A stretch of 64,000 nt of DNA, taken from assembly GCA_015039365.1 (NCBI GenBank), contig WION01000230.1:1-64000 (forward strand), in the 5' to 3' direction. Within the stretch, counting starts at the first letter, position 1; every line of letters starts with the position of its first letter. Below are positions 50,200 through 61,259 of the stretch, piece after piece. Position numbers and translations under genes: made by a program. The stretch comes from Amanita rubescens. Its lineage: Eukaryota > Basidiomycota > Agaricomycetes > Agaricales > Amanitaceae. The notes under the pieces were generated by a model. The model searched no databases. It worked only from the letters and a program-made list of their open reading frames with translations, and was not told the origin of the DNA.

Positions 50200-51330
50200 T
50201 CCATATGATTATTAATTTTCTCCTTCACCGGATACGCAGCCGGACCACACCCCACATCCATACTGCCCGTCCTCTGATAGTAACCGAACCTCAACTCCGC
50301 CGGAAAGACTCGGAAAGATCAGCATCTTCAAATCGATCGTCAGCTAATTTGTTTGAGCAGGATCGATATGGGTTCTTCCGGGATCAGGCAGTGTCCAACT
50401 TGAGTCCCGTTGGTGGCTATATCAGGGCCCACGGCAATCTGAGGCGGTAAGTCGGGGATTCGTCGACTTGCCAGGTGACGAATCCATTTCGTCCGTTGGA
50501 TGGAATACTCGAAGCCAGTGAGCAGGGCCACTATCACAAAACTCAGAGAGAGGGGAGGTAGAGAGATAAGAAACACGCACCCGTGGTGTTTGAAACGCCG
50601 TTCCAGTCCCTTGAAACATATCACTAGGCACCTCCGCTAGGGCTTGACCACGTATTCCGCCTCCGAGACTCGCTCAAATTAGTACGACAAATCCATCCTC
50701 TGAATTGTTCAGATTCATGTAATCGTGCGTGAACAGGGCGATTTGCGCGCTTTGAGAAGCGGCTTGGCCTGTGGGGATCACCTTGTCCTTCTCGATTCAA
50801 AGATATCGATTTCTGGTACGCCTCAGCCGAGAGGTGGGTGGATATCGGGGTTGGTATGGGAGCAGTCAGAGAACGTCCACCTTGTAGCTATTTTTCACTC
50901 GCCCGATATCCTTGAGTGTTTTTCGGGCCGGGGAAAGAAGCTGATACCTCGACGTACCCGCTCGAAAAGCAGGATTTGTTTCTGCATGCCCGATGGGTAG
51001 GTGAGGCTAAATGCGACGGCAAAGGGGCGGTGGAGTTGGGGGGGGGGGGGGGTTGGAGGTGTCTGGTGATGATTCGGTACTCGTAGCGGGTGGTGATTTG
51101 AGAGCGGTCGTACCATTCTAGATCGCCTGCAGTGGTGCCGTACCAGAGGTTGACGACTTCCCGGTAAGGACCGATTAAATCCGGGAGTTGGATTTGGTAA
51201 GTGGAGAGTAATAGATAGAAAACGTAGCGGTGATTGGCCACTACGGGAGTTACGAGCGGAAATGATGTTGGTGGGAGAAGGGCACAGTTCAAACCCACAC
51301 CGTTCTTCCACGTGTAAAGCTCAAACATTC
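50200..51330 (-). pseudogene. GH16 KRE6/SKN1-like pseudogene with catalytic motif
   Basis: Minus-strand text in order from 51330 downward: LNCALLPPTSFPL, then REVVNLWYGTTAGDLEWYD (near 51170-51115), CFSSGYVEVSASFPGP (near 50970-50920), GVPEIDIFE near 50795-50825 (the E-x-D-x-x-E catalytic motif is complete), FEYS near 50510, GTQVGHCLIPEEPISIL (near 50400-50360), and the end near 50240. A poly-G run of 15 bases (51038-51052, proline codons on the minus strand) and several frame changes show decay. Family role: beta-1,6-glucan assembly in the secretory pathway. Confidence 0.64.
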
Positions 51331-51546
51331 ATCGCGGTAGCGGTAGCGGTAAAGACAAGGTGACTCAGTCGAATGGAGTAGACATGACAGTTTGCGTACT
51401 AGGGTTCAATGTTACCCAACGCTAGGGTTAGGTTTATTGTGACAACAACCTGTGACGAGCGGGCCGGCCATCCAAACGACTCCAGCGTCAAGGCGTCAAT
51501 GGGACGGCCTTTTTTCACCCCCCGCTCACCCGATTAAGCGCTGAAT

Positions 51547-54500
51547 ATGCCCACCTTTCATATATCACTACGTGCACTGTTCAATAAACTTGTTCGAAAA
51601 AAGAAAGAAGTTGAAGATGACCTTCGCACCACCGTGACTGGTAGACTATCGAGAACTTCCGTGTCCAGCGTGGACCATGGCCCCGGTGCCAGTGGCGACG
51701 ACGACCTCTCATCACTACTCTCTATGCTCAATAAAAAGGAGGTACGTGTCATTTCAAAGTGCAGAACCCACTCTGATGAAGCCCGTAGCCTGGATCTTCC
51801 ATCGATTCTGTCGTAAACACAACAACTATCCATCTTCTGTGCAATCTGTTATACCCCGAAGACTACGTCAGCGTTGCCACACGACTTAGCGAGATCTCAG
51901 ATGTCGCGAATTTGTTGGATTTTATTCTTCACCTGATTCATAATCGTCTCTTATCGGGTCCGGATGCTTCTATCGACCTCAACCCACGGGCAAGACGGTT
52001 GACCCTTAAAATCATATCCACTAACCCCGTGATCCCGCGATCTTTGATCATGACTGATGTCAAAGTACCGGCCAAGCGCGATTACGTCGGTAGCGGTGCC
52101 TACGGAGGTGTTTTCAAGGGCGAGTTACGGGGGGGAATCATAGCGCTCAAAGTATTGTTCAAGTCTGGTAATGTTGTAGGTTCTTCATGCCGTTCTTCTA
52201 AACCCCATTGTTTATTTCCGTTCCAACAGGCATTTTGCCGAGAGGCATTGACATGGGCAATGCTCAAGCATGAGTTCGTACTGTCGTTCCTAGGAATCTG
52301 TGAAGAACAAGACGAAACATTCCTTGTCTCACCCTATATGGGGAATGGCACTCTAGCCCAATGGAGGAATAGGGCAAAGCCTTTGATTGCTGAGATATGG
52401 AAGCGTGTATGGCTTTGCGTTCTCTGCTCTTCATTGGCACTCACCCGCGATAAAGATATTGGAAGTGGCCCAAGGCATGCGATACATTCACTCCGAAGGC
52501 ATTGTTCATGGCGACCTCCGAGGGGTATTATGTCTAAAGCACGTATTATTAAAATGCTCACCTTCCTTTTCAGGCCAATGTACTCTTGGATGCCAACCTT
52601 CATGTTCAAATCGCGGATTTTGGATTGACCCGACTCATGGGTATGACAGATACCGAAACAGGAGCAAAACATATCAACTTTTCAGCCCCAGAGTTATTCG
52701 GATACGTTGAGGATGCCAATGCTCCATTAGTTAATGAATCGACCAGAACACAAATGTCGGATGTTTACGCATTTGGATGTCTTTATTATGAGGTGCGTCA
52801 CAGAAATGTACTGATACTAGCATTATTGAATTGCCTAGATCCATTATGATAGTATACCTTTTGCCGGTAGGCATGAAGGGCAGATTGTAAATCTTGTTAT
52901 TCAAGATAAACGTCCGTCTCGACTATACGATCCACCCTTGAGTGATGAAGCATGGGGGATAATTCAACGGTGTTGGGAGAGGGAACCCTGGAAACGACGG
53001 GGAATGCAAGACGTCGTTGAAAGCTTGATTTCTGCGTCTCAGTCCCGCACTACTAAATCTCAAAATTACGAGATGCTGATAAAAGAATCACTGCCGGCGC
53101 CATCGGTAACATTTAGAAATGCAGTAAGCAGAGCAAATTCATCTACCGGCGATGTTTTACTAACGTTCGAGTCTTTGAACCAAATCAGCAGGCTCATCGA
53201 AGGGACTCAAACGGCAGTACCCTCCCATTGCTACTCTCTATGCTCAAAGATAAGAAGGTACACAATGTCGCGCAAAGCAAAGCACTCTATTAACTGCTTC
53301 TATTTAGCCTGGATCTTCTATCGCATCTGTTGTAAACGCGACGACTATCAATCTTACATGGAAGTTGTTATCCAGTGAAGACTACGTCAGTGTCACGGAT
53401 GATCTGAACAAAGCCTCAGACGTGCAGAATCTGTTGGATTTCATGCTCCACTTGCTTCGCGACCATCGCTTACCACATCAGGATCCAACCGTGATCATCG
53501 ACCAGCGAGCAAGGCGGTTCATGATGAAAGTTATTTCAAAGGTCCCAGTCATGCCGCCATCCTTAATAGTGACTGGAGTCAGGATCCCAGCCAATCGCAG
53601 TTACCTTCACGGGGGCTTCGGGTCTGTTTTCAAGGGCGAATTCCAGGGTTCAACAGTTGCACTCAGGGTATTGCACAAGACCGGTAACAACATTGTAAGT
53701 CCTTTAGTATTCGCTATTCCTATAGCCGTGTTGTTCATTGCGTTCCAACAGGCTTTCTGTCGTGAAGCATTGATGTGGCATTCTCTCACTCACAAATTTG
53801 TGCTACCATTGCTAGGAATCTATGAAGGTGAAGATGGACGGGCACCGCAAGCCTTCCTTGTCTCGCCTTATATGGAGAACGGCACTTTAGCCCAGTGGAG
53901 GAGGGATTCACTACCACCAATAGCTGAGATAGAAAAACGTGTATGGCTTCTCTTCATTCTGCTGTTCATGGAAGCTCATGTTATGGAAGATACTGCAAGT
54001 GGCCCAAGGCCTTGAATACATCCATTCGGAAGGCATAGTTCACGGCGATATACGCGGGGTATTCTATCTAAAAATACAGCATGTATAAGATCCTTACCCT
54101 TCCCTTTAGTCAAACGTCCTCTTGGATGGGAATCTTCATGTACAAATTGCTGACTTTGGATTGACGCGAGTCTCAGAGGCTACAACCACCGGATCGGGGG
54201 CCCTACATATCAACTTTGCGGCCCCCGAGTTATTTGGATTCTCCGAGAATGATGACTCTTTTGAAGGCGCTCCTGCTCGAACGCAAATGTCGGACATCTA
54301 TGCATTTGGATGCCTCTATTATGAAGTAAGTTGTAACAAACATTCTGATCCTCAGGTTGCCAAATTGCCTAGATCCATTATGATACTGTACCTTTTGTTG
54401 GTAAAACGGACTTCCAAGTCCTGGCTCTTGCTTCCCGAGGCATACTTCCCTCTCGACTAGAAGATCAGCCCTTGAGTGATTTGGCATGGGATGTCATTCA

Positions 54501-54585
54501 ACGCTGCTGGACGAGGGAACCATCGAAACGACCAAGAATGAAAGATGTTGTCGAAAGCGTGATGTGGCTGATGTTGAACCGGTAG
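51547..54585 (+). CDS. Dual kinase: TKL kinase plus Lys-lacking kinase
   Basis: Exons: 51547-51741, 51789-52175, 52230-52406, 52456-52524, 52574-52792, 52839-53123, then 53189-53257 (second leader TLPLLLSMLKDKK), 53308-53694, 53752-53940, 53990-54058, 54110-54325, 54373-54585 (TAG). All phase 0, about 800 residues. The leader is basic (VRKKKEVED). Kinase 1 is complete (GSGAYG, IALK, HGDLRG, DFG). Kinase 2 has a shortened glycine loop (LHGGFG) and VALR in place of VALK, the ATP-anchoring lysine being AGG Arg, although HGD and DFG remain; it is probably inactive or much weakened. The introns at 52176-52229 and 53695-53751 have lengths divisible by three and no stop, so reading through is possible. 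There is no basic tail. Confidence 0.77.
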
Positions 54586-55049
54586 TGCTTATCTATATAT
54601 GCATTTGCTTCATTCAGATGTATCTCTTGTTGCGTACAAGTGCTTGATGAACGTTACTCTTACTATGAAGCAACTTGTGCATTCGATCATGCTTGTGAGA
54701 ACATCATGCCTTCAATTCAAGTCCTCCCCGTGTACACTTTTACTTTTCCACCTGCATCATATTCTACCCACATATCATCATGAATACTTTACACTGAATA
54801 AAAAAGAAAGAAAAAAGCGAGCACGATCTGAACAAAAAACAAGCGAGTGTAGCATACGTGCGGAGTACAGAATGGGTCTAAATTGTTGTTTTTGAAAGAA
54901 AAGAGTCCGCGTGCGGTTTTTCTCTCTATACCCCGTCGCGTTCAGCAACCCCCATTATAAGCTATTCGTTGGTGTCGACCCCACCCACGTCGTCAAATTT
55001 GGGTCTATACACGCGTCGTTAAATTCGGTTCTATCTGGAGAGAGAGAGA
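54586..55049. other. Intergenic region after the dual kinase
   Basis: No gene recognised. Bases 54600-54900 hold a frame of 98 codons without motifs. From about 54950 the sequence (AAGCTATTCGTTGGTGTCGA) matches the 3' flank of the GH16 copies. Confidence 0.3.
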
Positions 55050-56320
55050 AACGGAAAGACCTACTCGTAAGCGTCGATATGTTTATTGATAAACTCCATC
55101 GTCGGATACCCAGCCGGATCACAACCGACATTCTCATTCCCCTTTCTCTGAGACACCCCTACATAGTCAAACCTCAGCTCAGCGGGAAACATCATCGTCG
55201 TTGAGTCGATGTTTTGCCAATTCACTGGTCATAACCACATAGTTAACGAGAGCAAAGGGAAGCGACATCCCGAGATTGAACACGAGTATAAGTCTTTGGC
55301 CAACTCCAGTTCCGTTCGTACTCGTGTCAAGGCCTACAGCGAGTCGATAAGTCGGGGAACCGTCGACTTGCCATGTGATAAGGTTGTTTGGTCGGCCCAA
55401 TACTCGAAGCCTACAAGTGGTCAGCATAAATCCCACACAAAAAGGAAAGACGCGCACGTATCCATGGTATGAAACACTGCTCCACTTGAAACATATCACT
55501 CGGCACCCCCGCCAAATTCGGTACATTCTTCTGCCTTTATACGTATTCGGCATCGCCTCGCTCGAATTATAAATAACAAACTCGTCTTGCGTATCGCTCA
55601 AATAAACATAAACGTGCGTGAACGGCGCGAATTGCGCGCTTTGCGAAGCGGCTTGACTGACTTCATCATTTTCGACTTAAAAAATGTCGGTTTCTGGGGC
55701 ACCGCGCCCCGTTGGGGGGGGGGAATGGACCTGGGTGGTCCGAGTTGGGGCAGGAACAGGCGGAGAGACGTTGGCCTGGGGGCAGCTTAGGGTGTGGTTG
55801 TATTTGTCTTTGAAGAAGGCGGAGTAGACGGCAGAGGCGGTTGGGTAGGTCGGGTTGAGAAATGTCCCGACGTCGCAAGAATCGTAAGTGTAGAGCCATG
55901 TTCCTGAAATGGTCGCAAGGTAGAGATTTCCCATCGTCCGTGCGCCAGGCCAATATCCTTGCGTATTTTCGTCGGGGCAACAGAAGGAAGCCAACACTTG
56001 ATGTACCCGCTCGAAAAGTAGAATTTGCTCCAGGAGTGGTGGGTTAGGTTCTGGTTGTCTGCGACAGTAAAGGGAGCGGTGGAGTTGCGGGTGAGGTTCG
56101 GTTGGAGAGTGTCGGCAGAGTCCATGGGTGATGACAAGGTAGCGTCGCGGGTGGCGATTTGACCTGGGTCGTACCATTCTAGATCGCCCTTCGCGCTGTA
56201 CAAGAGGTTGACGGCTTCCCAGTGGCGGTCTCCGCCTGGTAAAACGTCGGGCCGGGGGTTTCGAATTCGTCTGGAAAGACGAGTTCGTGTTTTTTGCAGG
56301 GTCAAGGGTTGCGGTGTTTA
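55050..56320 (-). pseudogene. GH16 KRE6/SKN1-like pseudogene, best preserved
   Basis: Minus-strand pieces in order from 56305 downward: GDRHWEAVNLLYSAKGDLEWYD (shown in part), FTVADNQNLTHHSWSKF, FSSGYIKC, DENTQGYWPGARTMGNL, WLYTYDSCDVGTFLN, KDKYNHTLS, QRLSACSCP, GAPETDIF, then PSDMFQ-like text, ITWQVDGSPTYRLAVG, GTGVGQRLI, VFNLGMSLPF and CDPAGYPTMEFI. This order is that of fungal KRE6/SKN1 GH16 proteins. Reading needs at least three frame changes, and the catalytic motif E-T-D-I-F is followed at once by TAA in place of the second catalytic Glu. It is therefore a pseudogene. Confidence 0.74.
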
Positions 56321-56582
56321 TTAGGCGCGGGAGTTTCGATTCTGCAGAGGATAGTGGCGATTGACCTGTGACATTGGAAAATGATGAGAAGGTGCTAGAT
56401 GAGAAGGGGAGTCATACTGGTTGCAGGATCGTGAAGTTGATGGAGTTGGCGGTAGTGAACGTCGCGAAACGTGGCAGGTGTGACGTCACCCAATGTTGAA
56501 CGACCAATTTGAAGCTCTACCAATAACTTGCTACGCTCAAGTCATTTCACAGGTCTACCACTATCAGCCTGGAAACCCATGT
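56321..56582. promoter_or_regulatory. Kinase promoter region split by a retroelement
   Basis: This piece and 58309-58484 together look like the promoter of the kinase gene at 58485; the part after the insertion (AATAGCACCAGTATGGCAACC) matches promoter-side sequence of other family members (9838, 33611). The retroelement entered between them. I see no gene in it. Confidence 0.4.
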
Positions 56583-58308
56583 GAGATTACGTTGATTCCC
56601 TAGATGCCCATATCGCAATGGATACTGGTGGGGATGACCATCCCCCGACGACCCGACAACCGTCTCAGGAGGGCTCAGCCCACTCTGATGGTTTCCCCGA
56701 CGCCCCGCACCGCTTTGGCTTCATTCATGAGGCCTGCGCGGACTTTCGCACTGCAATCGATGGGCTCCACGCCACCGATCTCCCCCGAGATGTTCAAGAG
56801 TCGCTCGGACAAGTCTTGGCACCCTTTGCCCTGGCATTAGGAATAGAATCCTTTGTTGTTGGGGGCCGAAGGGTCACCGTGACTCGAGCTGCGGGCACTG
56901 TTGTGGAGGATCGCCCCCCTGAGGTGATCTCCACGCCTGCCCCAATCCCACCTGCCACGTCAGAACCTCCCCCACCCACGGGGACGGCGTTCCCTGTGCC
57001 GCCTATCATCACGGACCCCGCCTATATTAGGATCAACAAGAAACGGCTTCTTGGCCGCCCTCCCCCCCCGCCTCCTGCCAGGCGTTCCTATGCTAGTGTT
57101 GCCGGCAAAGGCTCTGCTGCCCCCCCAATACAGCCTCCCCCTCATGGACCTTCAAAGCAGACCGCTAACATCAAGTCCTGCACTCGTCAGGGAACCAAGG
57201 CTTCGGCCTTGGTCCTTCGCTTCCGTCCCAGTCCCACTGGCGACATCATCCCCCCTCTCCCTGACGTTCAGAGGATCCTTGCCGGCTCCTCCCCTCCGCC
57301 TGTTCATGTAGGTTATACCTTGCGTGGCGATCTCCTGGTGCGTTTTCCCCAGGCAATCGGCCCTGAACTCAAGAAGGAGGTCATATCCCTCCTGTCCACT
57401 TTGCATGTGGGAGGCGTCCAGCTCCTCAGCCGGGATACGACATCCCTTATCAAATTCATGCACGTCCCGACGCATCGCCTGAATGGGGGTGCGACTACAT
57501 CTGACTGGCTCCATGCCACCGTTTCATCCCACCCCCGTTGGAAGGGGGTTCATTTCGTACAGCAGGCCCATTTCGTCATTCCCTCCGGCAAGACGATTGG
57601 CTACACCGCCACTGTGGTGGTTGAGGTCGCCGACGACCGTGCTTCATCTGTCGCACGTCGCCTCCTCCAGACGGACGTCAACTTCGATGGCATCCCCTGT
57701 CGTGCCCGCCCTTGGGTCTTGCGCAAGGCCTCTCGCCAGTGTGGTATCTGCCTCCGGTGGGGCCACACTTCCCATGTCTGTTCGTCACGCCTTCCTTGGT
57801 GTGCCCTTTGCGCCAACTGTCACAGCACGGCCGTCCATGAGCAGGCAGTCCAACAGGACGTCACCATGGAAGACATCAAATGCATCAATTGCCGTGGGCC
57901 CCATCTCGCCATCTCGCGGGACTGCCCCTTCTTCATCTCTAGATTCGACGACAAAGCGCTTGCCGCCCTGCAAGCCAAACGATTGAAGCAAGTCCGCCAG
58001 GCTCGCGATCAACGCCACCAAACCAAACAAACCGCCCGCGTCGCGGCGCGCTACGATGGCCTAGGCTTAGACTAGGTCCCCTCGTCCTTCCACGGCTCAT
58101 AGCTCCTCTCTCGTCGACTTCGTCTGGGGGTGGACTAGTTAAACACTGTATGCGGCCCTATGCCGACTTCGTGATTAGTATGAGTATTTAGCTTACGGGT
58201 TCTTTTCCTCACCTAGTGTAGGTTTTTTCCCAGAGTACCTCTGTAGTGTGTTGTGGCAATACACTCGCCTTCTATTCAAAAAAAAAAAAAAAAAAGAGAT
58301 TACGTTGA
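56583..58308 (+). mobile_element. ORF1-only LINE-type retroelement with TSD and poly(A)
   Basis: The 13-base sequence GAGATTACGTTGA occurs at 56583-56595 and again at 58296-58308, bounding a 1700-base insert that ends in 18 A residues (58278-58295). This is the signature of target-primed reverse transcription. The insert has about 22 bases of leader, one open frame (56618-58075) and about 200 bases of 3' UTR, and no reverse transcriptase or endonuclease. It is clearly more GC-rich than the flanks. The intact frame, matched TSD and clean poly(A) suggest a recent insertion, mobilised in trans by a full LINE elsewhere. Confidence 0.85.
56618..58075 (+). CDS. LINE ORF1 (gag-like) protein with zinc knuckles
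   Basis: The 485-residue intact frame starts with a Pro/Thr-rich acidic region (to about residue 190), then a folded part, and ends with cysteine clusters: CGICLRWGHTSHVC (C-x2-C-x4-H-x4-C knuckle, near residue 373), CALCANCH and CINCRGPHLAISRDC. A basic Arg/Lys/Gln-rich C-terminus follows (KRLKQVRQARDQRHQ). This layout is that of ORF1 proteins of Tad/I-type non-LTR retrotransposons, which bind the element RNA. It has no stops or frameshifts, unlike most other non-kinase genes in this window. Assignment to the Tad group is from general resemblance. Confidence 0.8.
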   Translation: MDTGGDDHPPTTRQPSQEGSAHSDGFPDAPHRFGFIHEACADFRTAIDGLHATDLPRDVQESLGQVLAPFALALGIESFVVGGRRVTVTRAAGTVVEDRPPEVISTPAPIPPATSEPPPPTGTAFPVPPIITDPAYIRINKKRLLGRPPPPPPARRSYASVAGKGSAAPPIQPPPHGPSKQTANIKSCTRQGTKASALVLRFRPSPTGDIIPPLPDVQRILAGSSPPPVHVGYTLRGDLLVRFPQAIGPELKKEVISLLSTLHVGGVQLLSRDTTSLIKFMHVPTHRLNGGATTSDWLHATVSSHPRWKGVHFVQQAHFVIPSGKTIGYTATVVVEVADDRASSVARRLLQTDVNFDGIPCRARPWVLRKASRQCGICLRWGHTSHVCSSRLPWCALCANCHSTAVHEQAVQQDVTMEDIKCINCRGPHLAISRDCPFFISRFDDKALAALQAKRLKQVRQARDQRHQTKQTARVAARYDGLGLD

Positions 58309-58484
58309 CTAAAAATAGCACCAGTATGGCAACCGTGACGCGTGACGCCTTTAACAGCCTCGAGGTCACTGCCTTGTCACCCTTTAGCCGCTGAGGCTCT
58401 TCGCCAGAGTTACTACTCTAGTCCCGGGAGCAGTCTTAGAATCTGACTTCGTCAATTCGAATTGGAGCAACCGAGGGACGGCCC

Positions 58485-61259
58485 ATGCACAACAAAAAGA
58501 AGGACAAGAAGAAGGCAAAGCAGCTGGCCATGATGGAAGACGAGTGGCGATGCGAAGAAGTCGCTCAGCTGCTTCTCAAAAGTGGTGACAAATTAGCCGC
58601 TGCCTCCCGCGATCTCCACCGGCTCTGTGATGGCCCCTTTCAGCTCCGTCGACCGTCGTCTGCACCTTTTCCGGGAGATCTTGCCTCGTACCCTAGCAAC
58701 ATCCCGCTTCCTTCTCTACCGCTCTTCCCAACCTCTCGTCCATCACCCCCAGGTGGCCATGCTCTCTCATCGTTGCTATCTATTCTTAACGATAACAACT
58801 TGAAGGTACGCAAAATCGCAAGGCGGTACATGCACTCTACTTAAGCGCCTGCAGCCCAGATCTTCCATCACGTCCGTCGCAAATGCAACAACTCTCGATC
58901 TTCTGCGCAGACTGTTATCCTGCGACGACTACGTCGGCATTGCGGAAAAGATAAGACAGGGCTCAGACGTAATGAATCTGTTGGAATTCATACTGCACTT
59001 ACTTCGTCATCGTTACCTATCGAATCAGGATGCAATCGTGGATGTCAACCGGCGGGCAAGACGCTTGATGTTCAAAATCATATCAAAGACGCCCGTCATT
59101 CCACGGTCCTTCATCACAACTGGAATCAGCATGCCGGACAAGCGCGACTACATAGGTCGCGGTGGTTACGGCAATGTTTTTAAGGGCGAATTTCGAGACA
59201 CAGTCGTTGCGTTAAAAGTGCTATACAAAAATGATGCGAACAATCTTGTAAGTTTCCAGTGCCTGACGTCGTTGTTTATTCTCATTCCAACAGGCCTTTT
59301 GTCGAGAGGCATTAATGTGGGGATCCCTTAAGCACAAATTCGTGCTACCATTCATAGGAATTCATGAAGAGGAAGATGGAATGGCCTTCCTCGTCTCGCC
59401 ATATATGAAGAATGGGACTCTAGCCCAATGGCGGAAGAACACAAATCCATCGATAGCCCAAATAACAGAACGTGTATGGGTTTTTCTTGTTTGGCTCTTC
59501 ACCGACGCTCACTCTCGAGAAAGATGCTAGAAGTGGCCCAAGGCATGGAGTACATTCATTCGGAAGGTGTGGTTCATGGCGACCTACGTGGGGTACGCTA
59601 CCTAAGACACGCATTGTTGAAATGCTAATTTTCTTTTCAGGAGAATATCCTCTTGGATGCTGATCTCCGTGTTCAAATCGCAGACTTCGGATTGACCAGA
59701 ACCTTGGATGCTACCAACACCCAATCTGGAGCAAAACATCTCAACTTTGCAGCCCCAGAGTTATTCGGATGCCCTGAGGATGCTGATGACCTGTCAGCTG
59801 AAGACCCGCCAAGAACACAAATGTCAGATGTCTACGCATTTGGGTGTATATATTATGAGGTGCGTCGCAGAAACATGCTTGTATTGCTTCTGAATTGGCC
59901 AGATCCATTATGACAGTATACCCTTTGCCGGCAGACAGGAGATACAGATCGTGACTCTTGTCTCTCGGGGAAAACGTCCGCCTCGACAAGATGAGCCACC
60001 TCTGAGTGACGGGGCATGGGAGTTGATTCGGCAGTGCTGGGTGACGGAGCCATCGAAACGATCAAGAATGAAAGATGTCGCAGAACAGATGATGGGTATT
60101 TATCAATGTGTGTCTCCCCAAACCAGCACTCAAAATGACTGGAGGTTGCGAGACGCATCTTTGTCACTGTCAACGTCCAGTACTATGGTACGCAGGACCA
60201 AAGTTATTCTTCGACGATTCTCTACTAAAGAGATACTGATACCTCCTATCGTTACAGTCCCGTGGCGGAAATATTTGGCCAAAGAGTGTCGAAAAGATGT
60301 TTGGGGAAGGTCCTGCTCCTCGAGCTTCTGCTTGTTCTGCAGGCCTCCGCAAGTTGCCTGTCAGCGGAGGCGGCGGTCTGGGTAGCATGTTTTTCAACTC
60401 GGAACAGCAACAACACCAGTCAAGGCAACCGGAATCGTTCAGCTTTTCTTATTCTGGACAGGGACAAGGGCAGAGTGGTGATTCGAGCAGTGGCAATGAC
60501 GAGAGAGGGGAAGGAGAGGTTGTTTGGCTTTCACCTAACCAAGGCATGCATCCCCCCAAACCTACGATGGTTTCTCCATATTCTGCTCCCAAACCCCGCG
60601 TGAGTCAGTCGACGTTCGTGACTCGTTGGGCTACCCCCCCTCGTGTGCTCATCGTCGACGACAGCGCAGTGGCGAGGAAGCTGACCCGTAAGTTTTTGCA
60701 AGTGTTGGGGTGTGTGATCGATGTTGCTGTGGATGGCGTGGATGCGGTGATTAAGATGAATTTGGAAAAGTACGATTTGGTGTTGATGGTGGGTGTTCCT
60801 TGCTTCTGGGTCTGAAGAGGGAAAGGCTAACGGCACAAAGGATATTGTGATGCCCAAGTTGGACGGAATTTCGGCTACTTTGTCGATTCGCAAGTTTAAT
60901 TGGATGACGCCAATTATTTCCATGACGAGTAATTCGAAGCCGCATGAGGTTTTGAAGTATTACTCATCCGGTGAATTTTAATTCTAGCTTGCTTATACCC
61001 TTCTGACGTGTGCGTTACAGGTATGAACGATATCCTGCCCAAACCGTTTACGAAACGAGGTCTACTCGATATGCTAGAGGTTCGCATCTCGCTCGCCCAT
61101 TTCTCTTGCTTTTCACTGATATATACCTCATAATAGAAACATCTACCACATCTCCGAGCCTTCCAACAACGATCCCCCGTTTCCCGTCCATTGGAACATT
61201 TTCCTAACAATAACGAAGGATGCTCCAACAATCAAAACTTTGACTCCTTTGTGCAGTAA
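58485..61259 (+). CDS. TKL kinase spliced in frame to SKN7-like receiver domain
   Basis: Exons: 58485-58805, 58855-59247, 59294-59473, 59524-59592, 59641-59859, 59903-60187, 60258-60788, 60841-60970, 61021-61079, 61137-61259; about 769 residues. The long leader (107 residues) is Lys-rich then Pro-rich; one module and a complete kinase follow (GRGGYG, VALK, HGDLRG, DFG, APE). At the family's usual tail intron (ATG then GTACGC at 60188) the acceptor at 60257 leads, in phase, into a Gln/Ser/Gly-rich linker and a receiver domain: VLIVDDSAVARK, LVLM then DIVMPKLDG (phospho-acceptor Asp is the first codon of exon 60841), ISMTSNSKP, ILPKPFTKRGLLDML. That wording is the SKN7 receiver. The SKN7 HSF-type DNA-binding domain is absent. 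The frame ends at TAA 61257-61259. Confidence 0.72.

Noticed and set aside
51038..51052. Run of 15 G bases as a possible structural or regulatory element
   Set aside because: It lies inside a GH16 pseudogene where it replaces proline codons; slippage in unselected DNA is enough to explain it.
51912..52628. A 238-codon uninterrupted frame read as a single exon
   Set aside because: It crosses introns at 52176-52229 and 52407-52455 that are conserved in paralogues; the extra residues do not fit the kinase alignment.
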